Below are positions 15,778 to 28,119 of a DNA stretch of 64,000 nucleotides, one piece after another. A program made the position numbers and the translations under genes. Every line of letters begins with the position of its first letter. Positions within the stretch are counted from its first letter, which is position 1. Origin of the DNA: Homalodisca vitripennis (lineage: Eukaryota > Arthropoda > Insecta > Hemiptera > Cicadellidae); NCBI RefSeq assembly GCF_021130785.1, contig NW_025777544.1:29137-93136 (forward strand). The letters run 5' to 3'. The notes beneath the pieces were generated by a model. It did no database searches and was not told the origin of the DNA. It saw nothing but the letters and a program-made list of their open reading frames with translations.

Positions 15778-16771
15778 TTTAACCCCCAAATTCTACAGCC
15801 CCTCCACCGCTGTAGACCGTGGCATGCTCCAAAAGACGCTAGTTCATGCCTCCGATTTATCCCCCTAGTATTACCGTTTCGGTTGTTCACAATCAGCATA
15901 TAGACTGTAAACAATTCGACCGGAAATACCCATACAGCTCCATCCAACGCTGTATGCTGTGGTGGGCAGCCGAGTTCCCACCTCCCTTCCTTGCATCACG
16001 GTTGCTACCGTGTTACAAGGGTATTTCATCACATTTACACCTTCAATCAGGTACGGAACATGACCGATATTGAAGTACTAGATAGCGTGACAGGAGATGA
16101 CATTAGAATTTGGAAAAGCTCAACGGTTTGAATTACTTCATTTCCCTCGTGGAAGTAGTAGCTGAGAACGATTAGGATGCAGTTTTTTACACTGCAGAGC
16201 TTGGGTAAGGTTGGATTCAGCAGGGTCTTAAATACGTGTCCATGGACAAAACTATTGCATATTCTGAAGACTGCGAGTCGAGATACGACTGCAGGATGAA
16301 ACAATGCTTTTGAAACATATACTGACGTGAACACATGTACAATAATAATAATAATTCCCCACATCTAGATCTACCGGAGCACTTTTAAGAGGTGGTGGTC
16401 ACTCGAGATAACCGTCCAGTGAAGTTTTCACACATCTACATGCGTGAGTCCTCCCACCTTATATGGTCACATCTCACAGAGACCGAGGGGTAGTGTTAGT
16501 AGTGGATGGGAGTTTTTGATTCAGGACTCAGAATCCGAGAGTGGATATTCAATACAGGAAGAAGAAGAAGAAGACGAATTCGATTTGCGTGATGGCGGTG
16601 ACTGGAACGGCTGGAGAGAGTACTAGGATAACGGCTACTAGACTTCCAAAAGGGTGAGTTATTTTTATTGTTGTCTCCGATTATCATTAACAGATCACTA
16701 CATTTCACTGTGATAATGTTTCCGTCTCTAGTACACCAAATACCTCCTTTAGACAGCTGAAGATTCCAACT
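15778..16771. other. Non-coding spacer between integrase and polymerase
   Basis: About 1 kb. A few short open frames occur on both strands: a 23-codon ATG frame on the plus strand at 16060-16131, a leftward frame at 16047-16364 with a hydrophobic start, and the acidic plus-strand frame listed separately. A repeated GCTCCATCCAACGCTGTA / GCCCCTCCACCGCTGTAGA pair lies at about 15795 and 15938. None has family support. Confidence 0.5.
16444..16626 (+). CDS. Possible small acidic plus-strand protein (doubtful)
   Basis: A 60-codon open frame with Ser/Asp/Glu-rich sequence (IQDSESESGYSIQEEEEED) ending in GGDWNGW. It lacks an ATG; the first codon is GTG, with an ATG in another frame just before. A good donor AAAAGG|GTGAGT follows at 16652 with an acceptor ATTAACAG near 16695, so it could be part of a short spliced rightward transcript. 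It would be the only rightward gene in the element. The acidic composition may be chance from the GAA repeat. Confidence 0.2.
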   Translation: MSPPTLYGHISQRPRGSVSSGWEFLIQDSESESGYSIQEEEEEDEFDLRDGGDWNGWREY

Positions 16772-19700
16772 CTAGCTGGTTTTAGATTTTTTACAATAAC
16801 CGTACGGTAAAGTACCATATTCACCTTCACGCTTGCGTTTTGGGCCAGTAATTTTGAAAACCTTTGTTTCTTTGACGGTCACTATCTGTCTAGACTTTGT
16901 TCTCCTAATTCTGTTTTCTTCAATATCAAGCGTTACCCAGGTTTTACTAAGAACCATTTCTTTTAAGTTTTTCAAAATTTAAATTTTTGGAAGTTTTCAA
17001 GTTTAAGAGTCAAGCCCTTAATTTTGCAGACACATACAAAATCATTTTTGTTTGTAGAAAAAACACGGTAAGCGTACGTCTTTGGACCACCGGAAACGAA
17101 TTCGATAATATATGAACCGGGACCGTAGTCTTTAGCCAGCTCGTCTGTCATCTGCCCTAGATAGTCACCGGTATTTACTCTGTATAAACCATTTTTGTAT
17201 AGGTACACAACGCTATCTGTATCGTAGTACAATACTTGTTTACCCAGTGCTTCCAGGTGATCATAAAGCTTTAATCGGGCTTGACTTGTAGTGTAGGCTG
17301 CTAGGACAACGTTTACCGTACTTAATGATTCGCCAACCTCCTCTAGATGTTGCCAACTGACCAGAACAACGTCTTCACTGACTTCCTGTATTGTGTTGAC
17401 GATAACTCCTGAGTCCATGCATAGTCTAAAGAGTTCTTCAGGATCCCTTGTGATGAGAGTCTTTGTTTGGTTTTCCCTTTGACCAAACTTGCCCCAAAAC
17501 GAGTTAAGCATTAGTTTTGCGAGAGAACGGAGACCTTCGTTTTTCTCTATTTTAACTGGATCTAGTCTGATTCCTTCGTGCTCGAAGTAGTCTTGAACAT
17601 ACCTCTCTCTATCCTCATCTGTGACGCACCAGGAGGGATAGCCAGATGCTTCTTGTTTTATCTTTAAGAATTTATCTATAAATTCAGTGAACAGTCCACC
17701 TTCTTCGAAGGTGGCCATCTTGTACTCCCACAACTCGTACATTTCGACAACTTTGTAGCTTTTTTCAACTGCTCTGCGTATTTCATCCATCGTCCATGTG
17801 CCAATCAACGCCCTTTCGTCGTCGCTATGTTGACATTCTCCGCTGTTGAGCTCTTCGCCGCAATCATTGCACAGTACGAACATTAATTTGTCATTCATTC
17901 GAGCTGGAAGCACTGGGTGGTACAGATCTTTTGGAGGAAGCACTTTGCACTTTAGAAGACCCTCAGCTTGCATTCCCCTTTCCCTGCACTCTTTGTCACC
18001 AATGTAGATGGTAGGATGGGAAATCGCATATTTGCCCCGTTTACAGACGTAGGGATAGAGGGAACATACGTCTACGTAGTGTATTTGCTCATCTTCCGTA
18101 CACCTGTGGTATGTCATCGCATTCCCCGTCCTTCCTCCGAAGAAAGCGTCTCGGGGATTGAGCGGTAAGGTTGTCAACACGGGATGATTTTCCAAATGTG
18201 TGAGATCTCGATCTCTTTTCAGATTGTTAAATCCGCATTGCCACATCTCTACTAGTTCGTAGGGGGTTCGAGAGAGTTTTTCCATTTTGGCTTTTGTCCT
18301 CTCGTATCTCAATTCGAGGGTGTCAGATGGGTCTTCTTTCAGAGGCTCTTCTCTTTTGTACGGAAAGCACTTTGGGCAACCCGTGGTAGTAGCAACCTTG
18401 AAACTCATATATTCGCGCCCCATCAAAACCATCCACCTTCATCCCCTCGATTTTAACCTCCCGCTCTCGACCAGCATGCTGGATCCTCACACCCCGCTGC
18501 TCTTCCTCATAAGCTAACCACTGGAGTGCAGCAGACGACTGGGTATCCACCAACCTGTATCCTTTCTTCGGTATTATGCCTATTGTCTCTGGCTTCAAGA
18601 AATTACGTCTAAATGCCAGGTTACACGCGCTAGCTATAGTGACAGCCTCTAAAAATGGGTCAACATTGCATTCGGATATAAAGAGTGATCTAAATTTAAT
18701 ACAAGCTTTAGCCAAGATGTCAACATCAGATATACAATATTCAATTTAATTCCTTCTGGAAGTCAAATACATAGTTATTGCATACCTGCTCGTTGTGCCA
18801 CTTTTCAAAGTCCTTGTTGTTTTTTTTCTCAAACATTGAATCAGGACAGTAGTACTCTTTTGCAGGTATAGGTCCTGTGTAGTTCTGGTTCGCGAGTGTA
18901 TTGAAGAGATGCGGAAAGTAGCCTTTTTTCTTTTCAGGGCCTAAGTCGAAGGCTTTAGGTAGGGCAGACAAAGCCATTGGAAAGTAGTTGAGGGAGTCTA
19001 TAAAACGTACATTGTCAAGCTCCATCAATATCACTTTAGTCCCCCGTGTGATGACTTCTGGAGTAAACTTTGTTTGTTCTAACACGTATTTCAAGACAAA
19101 CTGGAAGTCGAACCCTTGTCCATTGTGGGCAATAACGCAAACGTCTTTGTACGGTTTGCGCACTTCCATTACGTAGTGCATAAAATTAGATATTGGGTCT
19201 TGTTCAAAGATTTTTCTACGCTGCACGCAGCTGTCACAAGACTCGTTGCTGTGTATGCACCGGTTACAATACTGTTCAGAGACACACAAATTAACTTTGT
19301 GTACCTTGACGTTGGGGTCACTCTCGAGGCAATCATCCTGACGAGTCTCCAAGTCAAAGAATATGTATAAAAAATTGTCGGTTTTAGCGGATGCTTTATT
19401 TTGACGCATATAACATTGGTGGTTTGAGGGTTTGAAAGCAGTGCAAACGCTGCAATACACCTCACCGCATTCGTGGCTTGTTTTCCTTAGTCTTTTGTTT
19501 ATGAGTTTACCGCAGTCTAGACACATTTTCACGTTTCTACATAGGTCACTTTGATGAGCGATGAAGCAGCGTTGGTTTTTAAAGTGACGATTACACTCAG
19601 GACAAGTTATTCCCGCATGCTCGAGCTTGCAGGGGGGTGAGATTGTGCTACAAGCAGAGCAAATTGTTGAGCATCTGTGTTCTCCTTTATGTTCATACGG

Positions 19701-20554
19701 CACATGGCAGGCTTCACAGTAAAAATGACATGAAAAAGCTGCGGTCAAGTTGGTAATTACATTGTAGTGACCGTCGTGAAACAACAAGTTGATGTTGTAC
19801 AATGCGTCATTATTATTTTCCACTAAAGTATACATCACGGCCTTTTGTATTATAACTATAAACTGTTATCTTGTATTTCTTTAAGTGGTCTTGAAATTTT
19901 TCGAGTTCTGCTATTCCAGCCCCTTCTTCTTCAGCGATATTAACTCGAGCTTTTGCCATTAATTTTTGAGCTTTTAGTGTTTGCCTCTGACGTCTGTCTT
20001 GACGTATAGCTTTATACTCCGGATCCTTCTTTACATGGGCTTTGCCTACGACTAGAGCTCTGGGTAAAACATAGATTGTCTTTATTTTCTACAACGACAA
20101 TACCCTTTCGATTTTTGCATTCTTCGCTATAGTTGCTGTACTTACCGGGTCTATTTCTACCTCTACCGATAGGAAGGCTGACAACAGTACAGGTCACCTG
20201 GAATGTGTCACTAGACGTAATGGATTCGGCATTACTCTGGACTATCCCACCAAATATCTGCCATAATATATCAAGTGTTACGTCAGCGGCTGGTCTAAAG
20301 GCTACATAGCCCGGTTCTTTATTTTTGAAATTTAAACTGGTCAGTGTGAAACCTAGATAGTCTGTGTCTGAAGCGTTCACCTTCATACGATCTACAACTT
20401 CTTCAAACCCTCGCTTGATCCAATCTAACTCGGTCGTACCGACAGGGGGTCTGTTAAACTTGAACGTAGTTTTCATGCCGTACAACCTGAACTTTCTGAC
20501 GTAAGTTTGATTGGTGTTTACAATATGTACAGGCTCTACATTATTTACCGACAT
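16772..20554 (-). CDS. Protein-primed family B DNA polymerase (PolB), frameshifted
   Basis: About 1,250 codons in six frames: 20554 to about 20070 (ATG at 20554), about 20070 to 19813, about 19815 to 18741, about 18740 to 18400, about 18420 to 16972, and 16975 to 16772. The N-terminal part has the Polinton pattern VPLPIGRGR-like turn; a middle part has Cys/His zinc clusters and the exonuclease motifs FDLET and NGQGFDFQF. The polymerase core has motif A DVCSLYP, motif B KLMLNSFWGKFGQ and motif C YYDTDSV. The tail ends TLPYGY, as in relatives. Five single-base frame changes are needed, most beside short runs of A, T, C or G. It would copy the element from its TIR ends. Confidence 0.92.
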
Positions 20555-20577
20555 AATGGAATCCGGAATGCTTAGTT

Positions 20578-20670
20578 CTGTAAAACTGATATGTTATTAA
20601 ATTATTTTGGGACTAAACGCAATTCTATACCGGTTAACGCGGTTAACGAAGCCGTGGTATTTATACAGCT
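20578..20670 (-). promoter_or_regulatory. Putative polymerase promoter and leader
   Basis: TATAAATACC (about 20654-20664), then a short GTTAACCG direct repeat, and an acceptor-like CAGTTTTACAG (about 20580) before the ATG at 20554. A short 5' UTR intron like that of the 3533 gene is possible. No clear TCAGT is present at +30. Confidence 0.4.
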
Positions 20671-20934
20671 TGCAGGTGAGTATTTGTTAGCCAACTAGAG
20701 ATAGAGAAAAATTACCTATGCGAAAAGCAGCCAAAACAAGAATGCTACAGCACAGAGGTTGTGGTGCTCTTTTTATACCATCGCCCACATCAATCCATCT
20801 GGCATCTATATATAACTAGCCAACAGTTGCAACTGCTATATCAAGCCTCCCCGGAATGCACGCATGACTATTTATAGCACGAGGTGATGCAATCAACCAC
20901 ACTGCTCTTTTGGAATGCATCCACTCTCCAGCTG
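20671..20934. other. Right non-coding segment
   Basis: Between the polymerase promoter and the repeats next to the right TIR. No gene is seen. A consensus plus-strand donor CAG|GTGAGT at 20677-20682 has no matching acceptor or coding frame that I can find. Confidence 0.5.
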
Positions 20935-21204
20935 GCGGACCGCCGCCATGTCACCATCGGCCATCGCTACCGTCACTTAGTGTCCCTACCTTCCAGACCA
21001 CCGCCACATGTCACTATCCGCCATCGCGCCATGAACCTCCGAGGGAACCACATCTGTCACCATCCGCCATGACTACCGCCATCGCTCTAGTAGGGAAGGG
21101 GAGTGTGGGAAGAGTCATCTGGAGCGCAGCTCCCTACCACATGTCACTAATCGCCATCGCGCCATGACCCTTCGAGTGAACCACATCTGTCACTATCCGT
21201 CATG
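20935..21204. repeat. Degenerate TIR-like repeats inside the right TIR
   Basis: Repeated modules of the type CACATGTCAC(T/C)ATC(C/G)GCCATCGC occur about five times with variants (near 20947, 21005, 21051, 21139 and 21185), interleaved with GAACCACATCTGTCAC and CTACTAGGGAAGGG blocks. They extend the TIR motif inward only on this side; the left end has no equivalent. Confidence 0.8.
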
Positions 21205-21480
21205 ACTGTCGCCATCGCTCTACTAGGGAAGGGAGTGTGGGAGGAGTCGTATGGCGCGCCGCGCCGCACGCCACCACCACATGTCACCATCCGCCATCGC
21301 TCTTTATCTACTAGGGAAGGGAGTGTGGGAGGAGTCGTATGCCACCACCACATGTCACCATCCGCCATCGCTCTGGAGTGTGGGAGGAGTCAGGGAGGGG
21401 GCTTGCTGCTCTCCCATTGGTCGCCGTCACGGAGCTCTCGGCCAATCAGAGGCTTGGGCTATAGTGGCGGTACTTCTACT
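21205..21480 (-). repeat. Right terminal inverted repeat of the Polinton
   Basis: Reverse complement of 1331-1606, 276 bp with no mismatch seen, ending TACTTCTACT. Confidence 0.95.
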
Positions 21481-21486
21481 CTTATT
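21481..21486. repeat. Target site duplication, right copy (CTTATT)
   Basis: Same six bases as 1325-1330, directly after the right TIR. Confidence 0.95.
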
Positions 21487-23551
21487 GGTTCAAAAACCGT
21501 AAATATTCGTAACTTTCGCTCCATTTCATTCAAGTTAATTTATTATTGTATACAAAACCAGTGCTGTAAAAGAAAAACCTTCAGATATTTGGATGTGTTG
21601 TCATTCTGTCGTAATAATCAAATGAAAGATAAACTATAAGTAGTTTTAAAATAGTTAGGTTTGAAAAATTTACATAAATAAGTAAGTTAGTAAATGAATA
21701 TCATATTTTCATAAACCTATGTAACAATCAGACGGATAATTTACAGATTTTAAATAATCCTACCACACTCTATACAGTTGTATACCAATAGAAAACTATA
21801 TTCTATTTTTATTGCAAATATCTTTTATTAATTACACACTAAGCAAAAGTATGAATTTGAAATTGGCATGTAAAGATACTCTACGAATACGTTTTTAATC
21901 ATTAAAGTAATAAAAGAAATAAACCACTTCCTACTAAAAATTACAATTAATAAGAAATTTCATTAAAGATATTACTACTGTTTTTGGTCACGATTTACAA
22001 GTAATTACTATTACATATCTTACTAATCATTTACTAGAAAACTAAGGCAACATAATTATTTTAAGAAAACAATCTAGAATTAATTGGTATAATATGCAGA
22101 AATAATTAAAATATTTAGAAACTTAATCTATTGGTATAAAACAAAAAATCCATTACATCAAATATAAGAAATCGCAATAACAAATTTACTACGAATAAAA
22201 TCCAGAATATTCTAATAATAACACAGATAATATATTTTTACGGATTTTAGGAAATGCGTAGTCTTATTTGTTTAAAGCTTTTTACTGTCGATGTAATTGT
22301 GAAAGAGTAATATAAACTCGTACACTTGCCATCGTTTAATGAAACAGAAAATTATCACACTTCGTTTCGAAGATTGATATTTACCCTCTTCTTTAAGAGT
22401 ACAAAGATCTTATAATATTAAAAACGCGGCAATGGATAGCCATTCAAAGTTAAAATAATTATTAGGTAATAAAAGCTTATAAGCGATAAATGAATTTATT
22501 TTATCACGCCAGATTTTACGAGCTGAGAAACACATTTTTATATAAAAAACATTGTATTTTAGCAAAGTGGTATATAAATATCATAAACTAGTCGTGGTGG
22601 AGTAGGTTATAATTTGTTGGTCTATAACCATTATTCTACAAATCTTTATATTCTCATTTAATAATGCATGTCTTATTATAAACAGAGGTAACAAGTTATC
22701 CTCAGCGGGTATTTCAATAAAATATTGTAGACATTTTTGGGTTGTAGTGACAAAACTGTAAGGTAACCCTTTTATTACATTTTGGCCATTGTTCCGATAA
22801 AAGTATTCATACTTTAAACTGATAAATAATTGCAAGAAAAGGAGTTTTTATTTATTTCTACTCGGCGTGCTAAAACGTCAAGACTTATATAGAATAGACT
22901 GAATAAGGATTTTAAAATTATTACAAAAATTTAAATAAGATTTTAATCATTAGACAAAGTGAAAGGTTAGCAATAATACAGAAAGTTCGTGCTTAATGAT
23001 TCGCGTTTAAAGGCGTATTTCACTTTTACATGATAAATCATCAAAGTGCGATTAAGTAATCTTATAACTTTGAAATTTCCTGAATAACTGACTGTTTACA
23101 GAATAGTTTAATTTAAATAAAAGTGGTTTTTGCTTAATATTAACCATTAGAAATACCAGTTTATAAATTGTTCTTGAAGAGAAAGTTACTAATTACTTTG
23201 ATGCCTCATTAGTAAAAGAAAATCACGATAAGTGGTTGAAGAAACAATTATATCCGAGTTTTTAATGAAAACTTACTAATTATAGTGATTCTCCTCATTA
23301 CAATTCCAGTTATCAAGTGTTACTTCACAATCCTGATAACTTCAATATAGAAAGAAAAAGTTTCAAAATCATAAAGTTGTGGAATTTATAATGGAATTTT
23401 AGCAATGTTTAATAATGCCAAGTAAATTTTAGAATATTAAAATGGGGAATATTTAAATCATTTATAGCTACAGGGAGTAAGATGTGTTTTACTTATGACA
23501 TATAATTCCATATATTTAAGAAAAATACTTTTAAAAATTTAATACTCTTGA

Positions 23552-23622
<71 letters not shown>

Positions 23623-25899
23623 AAAAGTAAATAATATAATATTTTTAAATTAAGCACGTGAAACTTTCTTATATTTCATTAAATTTAAAACTGAATATTT
23701 AAAGTATCTAGCTAATTGAATAAGACACATGTTACTACCGGAAATAAAATTATGTTGTGTGGTTATATACCTTACTCAGACTTCAAACGCCAATAATGGA
23801 CAACACACTATTATTACCTACTAACACCGATTACTTTTAATTGAGTATGAGTATAGCATAGCTATTGCGGTAAGAGTTGTTTTATTTCGCTTAGCTCCAT
23901 TTAATCTCTTCCTTAAAACTATTTTGTAACATAGGTGTCTCTTATTTCTACTATGCAGAGATAACATCTTCGTCACTACTTATTTTGTGTCTTTTGATAT
24001 GGACGTGACTCAGGTTTCAGGACTTAAACCTATGACAGTAACATACATACGCTGCACTAGTCAGATAGTGAAGAGGAGCTAAACTCGGCAATCAGACGTT
24101 TAAGTACGGCTTAAATATCTTATCTTATGCACAGAAAAAAATCCACCTCGACTTTTGTAAAGCTTGTGTATATTTTATACGTGGTTACGTTAAGAATACT
24201 TACTAATTGTTTTCCTCTTTCGATTATAATGTCGTCCTTCACAAACTATTAAAGAACTGACATCTTTTCATTATTCGAACCTAAACGTTAATAAAAATAC
24301 AAATTATTATGTAACATTAAGGTATGATTAGTGCGTGCGTTTAGGGAACTTACATTGTACGTTGATGACGTCGAATGCTTAAAATTAGGAAAGAGGTAAC
24401 TCGTAATTCAATAAAATGACATTCGAGTTACGATAAAACAAACAGTATTTAGTATTTATATAATTTTATAACGAATAAACTCGATAAATATATACCTTGC
24501 CTATGTTAATAATTTATTGTCAACTTACATAATGCACAGAAATGTAGGATTAGTATGTACGTTAGAGCTTAATGAGGTCAAATACAAATATAATATAATC
24601 TAACAAATCTTTAACATGATCACAATTAAAAAATTAGTTTCAAAAATTTTATTTAACTATATAGGATTGCGCTAGCCATACATTACAAACAGGTGTTATG
24701 TAGAATTTCACGTTTTTAGCAACATTCTTTCTGTGCTATCTATTAAAATGTCGTATTATCGTAATCAGTTTGCAGATTTTTGTTTGATAATCTCGTTAAA
24801 GTTATAGTGCCCATAAGAGTAATGTAGAAATCATGTCTTTAGCTTGCCGATTCAAGTGGACTTATACTTACCCTTCAAACGCACCCAATTTCCATGTAAA
24901 GCTTCAAGCAATGATAAACCTATATAGGTCTGTTTGTTCTAAATGTATCGTGCAAACAGACAGAGATAAATGTTCTCAGTTCCTCGAGCGTGTATTATGC
25001 TTTGGTTTAACATTCAGGGACAGTTATGTCATTGTTGACCTTTAGTAACCATGCATTTCGTGACAATGGGAATATTTTCATGGTGTATCTAATATTTAAT
25101 ATAGCTAAAACACAATTCAATAACAAATTAAGCAAGAAAATTATTTTAAATGTTTGAAATTATTAAACCGACAATAAGGATAATAAAGATAGCCATTTTC
25201 GCTCTAATGTTTCATAACATTAGAGCATTATGTTAGGCATGAACATTATGCATAGACACACTCATATAATTATTGTTTACATCATAAAGTTGAATGAGCG
25301 TTATTAAATTGAACTAATGTAGTTTACATAAAACTGTTATCTTGTATATATGTTGAGAAGACACATAAACCTATCTAATATAAAATATAATTGGTTTTAT
25401 AATGCCATATTGGTTATATGCAAAAGTCGAAGTAAAAAATACATCAGCAGCATTATGACAGTTTTTGGCCAAATTGATACACACCTGGAAAATATTGAAT
25501 CAATACGTTTAGTAGGTTTACTAAAACCCAGTAAATATATTAATATATATTCAAGTAAGTAGGCTACTCCATGAACAGTAAGAGTTCAACATTTTCTACT
25601 ATCACTATATAACATTTCATTAATGACATACAACCTTTAATGAAACCTTAGACTACTAATTCGACTAAAATATGTACAGGATTAGTTTTCATTACCTCAC
25701 ATTACCTTTCATAACAGCACATGCACATATGTATTAGAAGATATGGGTAGATAAGTGTGAAGGTTTTGTATAGTCAATTTAAAATAAAATGAAGATATAT
25801 ATTTAATTCTTATACAGTATATGAGGGTCATAGTAAGATATTAGTCTAGCACGGGAAAACTGCTTATTAACTTTCTGAAAGTGAGTTCACTAAATAATG
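21487..25899. other. AT-rich flanking DNA, no gene seen
   Basis: No coding region, RNA gene or clear transposon recognised. Open frames are short and low in complexity. A (TA)n tract lies at 23558-23619. Confidence 0.6.
23558..23619. repeat. (TA)n microsatellite
   Basis: About 31 TA units without interruption. Confidence 0.95.
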
Positions 25900-25904
25900 T
25901 AACA

Positions 25905-26030
25905 GAAGGTTACGTTGCTAGGCAACCTACCCAAGAATATAAGACCAAATTCTTGTGGTTCGGCTAACTGATGAAGCGGTGAAAACTTGTTACCTGAAGT
26001 TGACATTTTGGAATAGTTGTGTAGAAGTTT
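25905..26030. repeat. Dispersed repeat family A, copy 1
   Basis: AAGGTTACGTTGCTAGGCAAC and the following ~110 bp (CCAAATTCTTGTGGTTC, AACTGATGAAGCGG, AATAGTTGTGTAGA) match a second copy at 34633-34757. It holds a short palindrome GTTGCTAGGCAAC. Probably a fragment of an interspersed element. Confidence 0.8.
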
Positions 26031-27773
26031 CTTCAGTATATTAAACGTTTTATTCCATCATTTTGTAGAAACTACAGTACATGAAAATAATTTTAGGCAT
26101 TAAACATTTGTTATAAAAACAGCATATTCAGTAGCGTTCTTTTCGTCACTATTTATATTGTATTAAAATTTTTATCACGTGATTATGGTATCTTTATACT
26201 GAATGGCGTGAGCTATTTTAAGTTTCTACTTTACAAAAATATATTTTCAGACCAATTTTTTTTTTAATTTGTAGTCCAGAGTAACAACAGTTATTGTCGA
26301 TATACTAGTAAAATGTAATCTGTTATAAAGTGTAATACTGATTCTTAAACGATAATTTAATATTCTATTGATTTTGCTGTGTCTCAATACATGGCGATCA
26401 AATATTGTGATGAAGAAAGATGGTTAATGGTAAACAGACAGAATGCAAAGAGTCCGCAGGAAAAGATACACACGTTTGAATTTCGGTTTCAGGACTTAGT
26501 AGGGTTTTTAATAGACCAACATAATTATTTATTATGTTTTATTTATTTATTTTATTTTGCTCATACTCACGGCCGAATACCTTATTTTGGGCTTTTACGG
26601 TAGGAGGGCATTCGGTATAGTACAATATAGATGGTATTGCTAACATAAGTTCAACTAATAACTTTGGTAATATTTATAAATAGTTGAGCTTAAAATTAAA
26701 ATCTAAAAAAAGTAACATACTATTACTTCATCATAACTAAACTTTTTGTATCGAACAATTTGGCATATTATATTATTAAATGTTTTGCCCACATACTCGT
26801 CCATTGGCAATATAATAAATACAAAATAGCATTGAAAAAAATAACAAACAATGCGTTTTGAAGAAATTGAAGCAAGGAATACATGGATATTGAGGTTTGT
26901 AAAAACATATATTTTTCGTATTATATTAACGAATGTAACTAATAAATAGTAAATTAAAAAACAAATAAAACATAAACCTATTTATTAATAGAACTGAGTG
27001 ACAAATATAAAAACTTATTTTAAATATAATTACACAAAATCTACTCCATAATTAAACTTGCTTATTTGAACTAGGCTTATGTATGCATAGCAAATTATAA
27101 TTAATAACGTATATTTCTATCCAAGTGAATCACATCAATTAATAAATATGTAGTTAATTTGTCTTAACTTTTAATATTGTTAACCGACTTGTAAAATAGG
27201 CTATTTACTTTTACGAATGACATTGGTATTACTTAGTGCCATAATAAAAGATTTTAATTTAAAATATAACATATATAAATCATGTTATCAAACGCATTTA
27301 GCTATTGTGAAATTGAATTTAAGGCTTACATTAACTACTTCTACGTCACACTTGGCTACGCAATCGTAAAATGACTAAAATCAATATAATAGAAGTTTAT
27401 AACGTTTAATTAGCATAGCCTTATTATTGTGTTACACTTGTGTATTAGTACATTAGTCATAGAACACAAGTCATGATAATTTAATATTCTGGTAGCTAAA
27501 CACACCATTGAAATGTTTTGGACGTAGAAATGTGAACAAGAGAACACAATCAAAGTCAAAGTTTGGTACAGTGCGTCTTTAAGGCGATTACGTCTCAAAA
27601 CCGTTTAGGTTCTCTGTGGTCACTTCTACTGTATCTGAAAGCCAATTATGCTGTTTGTGAGGCAATTATTCCGTATCATTTCTAAAATCGAGTTGAACAC
27701 CCAATTGTTTATATTAAATAAAACTGTGACTAAAATAGCGTAGTATATAATATATACTACGCTATATATACTA

Positions 27774-27827
<54 letters not shown>

Positions 27828-28119
27828 GATATACTACGATCAAGTATGATATTATCATAATTGTTTATTACCATGTTTGTATTATGTTATTATCATGGTT
27901 GTATTGACATGTTTCAACAGTTTAGCAAAACCAAACAGCTTAATGATTTGTTTTGATATCAATGTTATACATGTAACTGTGAAAGCCAGTTAGCATTGAG
28001 AAACGGCTTATGTAAGAAGCCAGTCATGGTGCACCACACAAACACACACATGCACACTATATATACATAGCAAAATTGTTGAAAAGTATTTTCTTATATG
28101 AATGCTTCACTTTTTGGAG
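26031..28119. other. AT-rich DNA, no gene seen
   Basis: Only low-complexity open frames. It contains a perfect 25-bp palindrome-like stretch (27738-27762) leading into a (TA)n tract (about 27774-27826). Confidence 0.6.
27738..27826. repeat. Palindrome and (TA)n microsatellite
   Basis: GCGTAGTATAT and ATATACTACGC are inverted arms around a single base, followed by CTATACTA and about 25 TA units. Confidence 0.85.

Larger units (their letters stand above)
1331..21480 (-). mobile_element. Complete Maverick/Polinton (adintovirus-like) element
   Basis: A 20,150-bp element bounded by 276-bp terminal inverted repeats that begin AG and end CT, flanked by CTTATT duplications. It carries the full Polinton set: protein-primed DNA polymerase B, chromodomain integrase, packaging ATPase, adenovirus-type protease, major and minor capsid proteins. 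Accessory genes include fibre-like proteins, a PLA2-domain protein and a RING protein. Nearly all genes read leftward. The size fits the usual 15-20 kb or slightly more. Many core genes have single-base frameshifts, yet the two TIRs are identical, so insertion looks recent. Base composition is far less AT-rich than both flanks. Confidence 0.97.

Noticed and set aside
16047..16364. Minus-strand 105-codon frame with hydrophobic start
   Set aside because: No known family, no promoter-initiator pair, lies in a spacer; kept only as a note.
7710..20075. Programmed +1/-1 frameshifting as the cause of the many frame changes
   Set aside because: Sites share no slippery heptamer or stop context, occur up to five times in one gene, and most sit at ordinary short homopolymers, so errors or decay are more likely.
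20677..20682. Consensus plus-strand splice donor CAG|GTGAGT
   Set aside because: No coding frame before it and no acceptor-exon pair found downstream.
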